DNA of 7,903 nucleotides. Origin: Thermoplasmata archaeon (GTDB lineage: Archaea; Thermoplasmatota; Thermoplasmata; Lutacidiplasmatales; UBA184). The stretch lies in assembly GCA_022749905.1 (NCBI GenBank), contig JAKIWU010000061.1, positions 1 through 7,903 of the forward strand. The letters are read 5' to 3'. Of the stretch, positions 5,740 to 7,903 are shown piece after piece (positions within the stretch are counted from its first letter, which is position 1; each line of letters opens with the position of its first letter). The position numbers were made by a program, and so were the translations under genes. The notes below the pieces were generated by a model. The model did no database searches. It saw only the letters and a list, made by a program, of their open reading frames with translations, and had not been told where the DNA came from.

Positions 5740-5761
5740 GGCTCCTCCCCTCGGAGGAGCC
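5740..5761. repeat. Perfect 9-bp inverted repeat with 4-base loop
   Basis: GGCTCCTCC (5740-5748), loop cctc, GGAGGAGCC (5753-5761). It is the tightest hairpin in the 218-base gap between the divergent genes starting at 5665 and 5884. It could be an operator or a structured transcript end; no T-run follows. Confidence 0.45.
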
Positions 5762-5770
5762 CGCCAGGCT

Positions 5771-5792
5771 GGGTTCCCTCGGCCTGGAACCC
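5771..5792. repeat. Perfect 7-bp inverted repeat
   Basis: GGGTTCC (5771-5777) and GGAACCC (5786-5792) are separated by 8 bases, ten bases to the right of the previous hairpin. Together with 5672-5700 and 5740-5761, this makes three perfect inverted repeats in about 120 bases of control region. Confidence 0.35.
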
Positions 5793-5844
5793 CATCGGCA
5801 CCCAATGAAAGGAGTAGGGTGCGATTCAGCCTTGGTATGGAGGC

Positions 5845-5852
5845 TTGTTATG
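5845..5852 (+). promoter_or_regulatory. Possible TATA box for the AHSA1-family gene
   Basis: The string ttgttatg lies about 35 bases before the ATG at 5884. Initiation about 25 bases downstream would leave a leader of roughly 10 bases that contains the G-rich string GGGGGA (5875-5880), a possible ribosome binding site. The call is weak. Confidence 0.3.
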
Positions 5853-5883
5853 CCGAATCGAGCTTGCACGGCTCGGGGGAACG

Positions 5884-6285
5884 ATGACGGTCGCAGTCAG
5901 GAATCTTCGGCAGACCGTGAACATTCGCGCGTCGCCGCGGGCTGTGTACGAGGCGCTCGTCAACGCACGAGAGCACGCGCGCTTCACCGGCGCTCCCGCG
6001 CGCTTGGTGGCCCGGGTCGGGGGCCGGTTCTCCCACTATGGGAAGGATCTCGAGGGGGTGGTCATCCGGCTCGAACGGAACCGAAGGATCACCCTCGCCT
6101 GGCGATCGAGCGACTGGCCGAAGGGCCACCATTCGATCGCGGACTTCGTCATCGAGAAGGTCCGGGGCGGAAGTCGCCTCGTCTTTTCGCAGTTCGGGAT
6201 CCCGAGCGCGAAGTTCCGGGACATCGCGGAAGGCTGGAAAGATTTCTACTGGACTCCGCTCAAGAGTTACCTCGAATCGACGTAG
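5884..6285 (+). CDS. AHSA1/SRPBCC-family ligand-binding protein
   Basis: The 133-residue protein fits the SRPBCC (START/Bet v1-like) fold, AHSA1 subfamily: a helix-grip that encloses a hydrophobic ligand pocket. Signs are the opening strand plus helix VNIRASPRAVYEALVNARE (12-30), the paired strands around GGRFSHYGKDLEG and ITLAWRSSDWP, and the closing helix GWKDFYWTPLKSYL at the C-terminus, where the family has its Gly-Trp signature. Length matches the family (about 130-150). The name comes from a eukaryotic Hsp90 co-chaperone; most microbial members have unknown ligands and act as binding or stress proteins in the cytoplasm. The ATG at 5884 follows a G-rich ribosome-binding-like string. An in-frame upstream start at 5845 would add 13 residues not typical of the family. 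The gene appears monocistronic and ends against the convergent gene at 6350. Confidence 0.88.
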   Translation: MTVAVRNLRQTVNIRASPRAVYEALVNAREHARFTGAPARLVARVGGRFSHYGKDLEGVVIRLERNRRITLAWRSSDWPKGHHSIADFVIEKVRGGSRLVFSQFGIPSAKFRDIAEGWKDFYWTPLKSYLEST

Positions 6286-6292
6286 TGGCTGG

Positions 6293-6314
6293 CCGAGCTG
6301 GCAGGGAAGCTCGG
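6293..6314. terminator. Hairpin between convergent genes
   Basis: CCGAGCT (6293-6299), 8-base loop, AGCTCGG (6308-6314), then TT. It begins 8 bases after the AHSA1-family stop in the 64-base gap shared with the convergent gene ending at 6350. Archaeal termination relies mainly on T-runs, which are absent, so the role is uncertain. Confidence 0.35.
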
Positions 6315-6349
6315 TTAGGTCGCCGGCAGGGGAGCGGTGGACCGGGAGC

Positions 6350-6766
6350 CTAGATCGCGCGCATCCGGTTGTTCTTCGGGTTGTGCTCGACCTCGGCGCG
6401 CCCGAGGGCCTCGAGGACGGGAGGAACGTAGTTTCCGAACCGGCCCCGCAGCCCCTTCTTGAGACCGTACCAGCCCCCGACCGGATTCTTTGCGGACCGG
6501 CCCCAGGCTTCGACGGTGCCCTCAGCCGCCGGCTTCTGCTCGTCGGCGATCCCGAGTGGCACCCAATCCCCGCGTGCCTTCAACATGGCGTGAAGGTCAT
6601 CGAGGCATCGGAGCGCGTACTTCACCTCGGTCTTGCCGACCTGGACCACGAGTGCCGGCGGGTCGGCCGTGGCGTCTCGGAACGCTGAGTACTCGGAGGT
6701 TCCGCTGGGGGTTCGCAGCATCCACGGTCGGTCCTTCGTTCCCTCCCCGTTCACCTTCACTGCCAT
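6350..6766 (-). CDS. Conserved small protein of unknown function (possibly DUF6855-like)
   Basis: The 138-residue protein resembles a compact conserved family of bacteria and archaea that I recall as DUF6855; the number is from memory and unverified. The recognisable features are the N-terminal MAVKVNGEGTKDRPW, the central LDDLHAMLKARGDWVPLG (55-72), and the highly conserved-looking block NPVGGWYGLKKGLRGRFG (94-111), followed by PPVLEALGRAEVEHNPKNNRMRAI. No function is established to my knowledge. The basic glycine-rich block suggests binding to nucleic acid or another anion, but that is a guess. The ATG at 6766 is chosen over the in-frame start at 6898 because a GAGGT ribosome-binding site (6776-6780 on the plus strand) lies 9 bases upstream and the family begins there. 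The gene diverges from the GyrI-like gene across a long hairpin. Confidence 0.85.
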   Translation of the reverse strand: MAVKVNGEGTKDRPWMLRTPSGTSEYSAFRDATADPPALVVQVGKTEVKYALRCLDDLHAMLKARGDWVPLGIADEQKPAAEGTVEAWGRSAKNPVGGWYGLKKGLRGRFGNYVPPVLEALGRAEVEHNPKNNRMRAI

Positions 6767-6795
6767 CGTCGTTGAACCTCGGTCTGGGGGTTCGC

Positions 6796-6842
6796 CCCGG
6801 AGCTGGTGACTCAAGAGGATTCTTGAGCTTACCAGCCCCGGG
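6796..6842. promoter_or_regulatory. Long imperfect palindrome in divergent control region
   Basis: The core CTCAAGA (6810-6816), loop ggat, TCTTGAG (6821-6827) is perfect. With a one-base bulge (C6828) the pairing continues through GCTGGT/ACCAGC (6802-6807 with 6831-6836) and out to about 6796/6842. GACTCAAG, the start of the left arm (6808-6815), recurs at 6892-6899 in the same gap. This pattern suits a dimeric transcription factor with an extra half-site acting on one or both divergent genes (starts 6766 and 6944). A structured RNA leader is the alternative. Confidence 0.55.
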
Positions 6843-6943
6843 ATCAGCCCCAGCACACGGACCGGCCCGACGAGCTCCTGTCCGAAGGGAAGACTCAAGC
6901 GTCATACGGGAGGAGCGCATCCTCGGGTGGGACGGTAGGTTCC

Positions 6944-7396
6944 ATGGTCGTTGAGTTCAAGCTGAAGCGATCCGCCGGCGGACGGTTCGCCACCCTCTCT
7001 CGGGCGGGCGGATGGAAAGAGGACAACCTGAGGAGCGAATTCCGGACGCTTGTTCGTTGGGCAAACGAGAATCGTCTCCGCACCGGTCGGTGGATGTTCC
7101 TCCACCCGAGCGAACGGCGCTGGACCGCCGCACTCGAGATTCGCGGCACGGCGAACCCTTCCGGGGCGATCCGGTTGCGGACTCTTCCTGCGGAGAGCGT
7201 GGCGAGCGTCGTCTTCGATCCCGCCGTCGTCTCCCCCGGGATCGTGTACCACGGGCTCAACGACTGGCTCCGATGGCGGAAGAAGGACAAGACGATTCGG
7301 CGCGTCGTCACGAGTCGCGAGGTCTACTCTGGGGACCCCTGGACGAAACCGGCCGCGTGGGCCCACGCCGACGTCCAGTACGTCGTTCGCAGGTAG
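6944..7396 (+). CDS. GyrI-like (AraC/Rob effector-binding type) small-molecule-binding protein
   Basis: The 150-residue protein matches a stand-alone GyrI-like domain, made of two repeats of a strand-helix-strand unit that bind small hydrophobic or cationic molecules. The first repeat holds RFATLSRAGGW (14-24), the helix LRSEFRTLVRWANENRL (29-45) and GRWMFLHPSE (48-57). The second holds IRLRTLPAESVASVVFDPAVVSPG (76-99), the helix GLNDWLRWRKKD (104-115), then TSREVYSGDP (123-132) and the closing strand HADVQYVVRR. No DNA-binding domain is attached, so it is not itself a MerR/AraC regulator. Stand-alone relatives include drug-binding proteins and GyrI-like hydrolases of cyclopropyl compounds. 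The ATG at 6944 has a modest ribosome-binding string (GGTAGGT, 6934-6940). The gene diverges from the gene at 6766 and converges on the thymidylate kinase gene. Confidence 0.82.
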   Translation: MVVEFKLKRSAGGRFATLSRAGGWKEDNLRSEFRTLVRWANENRLRTGRWMFLHPSERRWTAALEIRGTANPSGAIRLRTLPAESVASVVFDPAVVSPGIVYHGLNDWLRWRKKDKTIRRVVTSREVYSGDPWTKPAAWAHADVQYVVRR

Positions 7397-7402
7397 GTTC
7401 CG

Positions 7403-7419
7403 AGCGGACAGCGTCCGCT
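7403..7419. terminator. Tight hairpin between convergent GyrI-like and tmk genes
   Basis: AGCGGAC (7403-7409), 3-base loop, GTCCGCT (7413-7419): a perfect 7-bp stem filling the 21-base gap between the two stop codons and overlapping the tmk stop. It could limit read-through both ways. No T-run follows. Confidence 0.4.
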
Positions 7420-7903
7420 AGAGACCGGAACGCATCAGGGCGTTCATCGCCTGCTCGAGGGAGTGCTCCGGGGTCCGGCTTGCGTCGACCCGCATCCACT
7501 TCGGTGGCTGGAACATCTGATCGAACTTCCACTTCACTTTCGTGAGGTACGGCTCGTCCTCGAACGCCTCGCGGTGGCCGCGTCCGACCTCCCGCTTCAT
7601 CGCGACGTCGACCGGCGCATCGAGGTAGAGGACGAGGTCCGGCTCGAGCGCAGTGGCCCGCTCGATTCGTTCGAGCTCGCGCCAGCTGGCGTCCGGGAGT
7701 CCGGGGTACTGGTAGGCGAGGGTCGAGTAGTACGAGCGGTCTTGGAGGACGACGTCACCGTGCTCGAGCGCGAGCTCGATCTGCGGACGGAGGATCGCGC
7801 GATCGACCGTCAGGCACAGCGCGGCGGCGAGCGAATCGGTCCTCACCAGGCGATTAAACTGGGCCCGAAGAAAGACATCCGTGGGTTCCCGGAAGCTCGA
7901 GAC
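7418..7903 (-). CDS. tmk: Thymidylate kinase (dTMP kinase), N-terminus outside window
   Basis: This cytoplasmic enzyme phosphorylates dTMP to dTDP with ATP, an essential step toward dTTP. The visible 161 residues begin mid-protein. FREPTD (4-9) corresponds to the Tmk REPTD/REPGG motif just after the P-loop and second strand, so roughly 35-40 residues including Walker A are off the right edge. TVDRA (32-36) matches the family's AADRA. DRSYYSTLAYQ (55-65) matches the DR(Y)xxSxxAYQ substrate motif, and LVLYLDAP (90-97) is the core strand before the arginine-bearing lid (about 103-112). The frame is open to the last base, so a GTG at 7846 is not the start. The stretch after REPTD differs from the usual SPIGRLIR, so this may be a divergent paralogue; specificity for dTMP is inferred. 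It converges on the GyrI-like gene. Confidence 0.85.
   Translation of the reverse strand, partial: VSSFREPTDVFLRAQFNRLVRTDSLAAALCLTVDRAILRPQIELALEHGDVVLQDRSYYSTLAYQYPGLPDASWRELERIERATALEPDLVLYLDAPVDVAMKREVGRGHREAFEDEPYLTKVKWKFDQMFQPPKWMRVDASRTPEHSLEQAMNALMRSGL

Noticed and set aside
5666..5869. N-terminal extension of the 4913 gene to a start at 5869
   Set aside because: The added residues are Pro/Gly/Arg-rich without predicted structure, and the DNA there is full of hairpins and promoter-like sequence. I keep it only as an alternative.
5081..5887. Plus-strand frame of 268 codons
   Set aside because: It is antisense to the 4913-5665 gene and runs through the divergent control region. It lacks the alternating hydrophobic strands seen on the minus strand.
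6767..6898. N-terminal extension of the 6350 gene to 6898
   Set aside because: The family begins at MAVKVNGEGTKD, a GAGGT site sits 9 bases before that ATG, and the extension would cover the palindrome.
1..7903. CRISPR array, transposase, rRNA or toxin-antitoxin locus with known motifs
   Set aside because: No regularly spaced direct repeats, DDE or serine recombinase motifs, rRNA-like sequence, or recognised toxin motifs were seen on either strand.

Overview
The window looks like a piece of a GC-rich archaeal chromosome. Three things point that way. AT-rich TATA-like boxes sit about 25-29 bases before start codons or before the tRNA 5' end, the spacing of leaderless archaeal promoters. A hexulose-phosphate synthase is fused to an RraA-like domain, a typically archaeal gene. 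A tRNA-Glu of archaeal form lacks an encoded CCA end. A euryarchaeon of the Thermoplasmata type is my best guess, but that is inference from style, not a lineage marker.

Layout from left to right. (1) 3-1337 (+): the C-terminal part of a VirB4/HerA-type pumping ATPase, running in from the left edge. (2) 1362-1928 (+): an unrecognised protein with a proline/glycine-rich middle and a helical C-terminus; its 3' end overlaps the next gene tail to tail. (3) 1888-2724 (-): a beta-class amino-methyltransferase for DNA, with no restriction enzyme beside it. (4) 2776-4080 (+): the HPS-RraA fusion. Genes 3 and 4 diverge from one near-palindromic TATA box placed almost exactly midway between their start codons. 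(5) 4235-4309 (+): tRNA-Glu(UUC) with an unusual C at position 33. (6) 4206-5665 (-): three unrecognised genes pointing toward the tRNA. The last one reads antisense through the whole tRNA and stops in the tRNA promoter. This block is patchily lower in GC than its surroundings and has inverted repeats in its control regions, so it may be a small acquired island at the tRNA. (7) 5884-6285 (+): an AHSA1/SRPBCC ligand-binding protein. (8) 6350-6766 (-): a small conserved protein of unknown function. (9) 6944-7396 (+): a stand-alone GyrI-like effector-binding domain. Genes 8 and 9 diverge around a long imperfect hairpin. (10) 7418-7903 (-): a thymidylate kinase whose N-terminus lies beyond the right edge.

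The genes do not form one pathway. HPS-RraA serves sugar-phosphate metabolism (pentose supply or formaldehyde fixation) and Tmk serves dTTP synthesis. The VirB4-like ATPase, solitary methyltransferase and tRNA-adjacent hypothetical cluster have an accessory-genome flavour. The most notable structures are the shared divergent leaderless promoter, the protein ORF antisense to the tRNA, and the inverted-repeat-rich divergent control regions. No CRISPR array, transposase or rRNA is visible. No gap between called genes exceeds 300 bases; the largest is 5666-5883.
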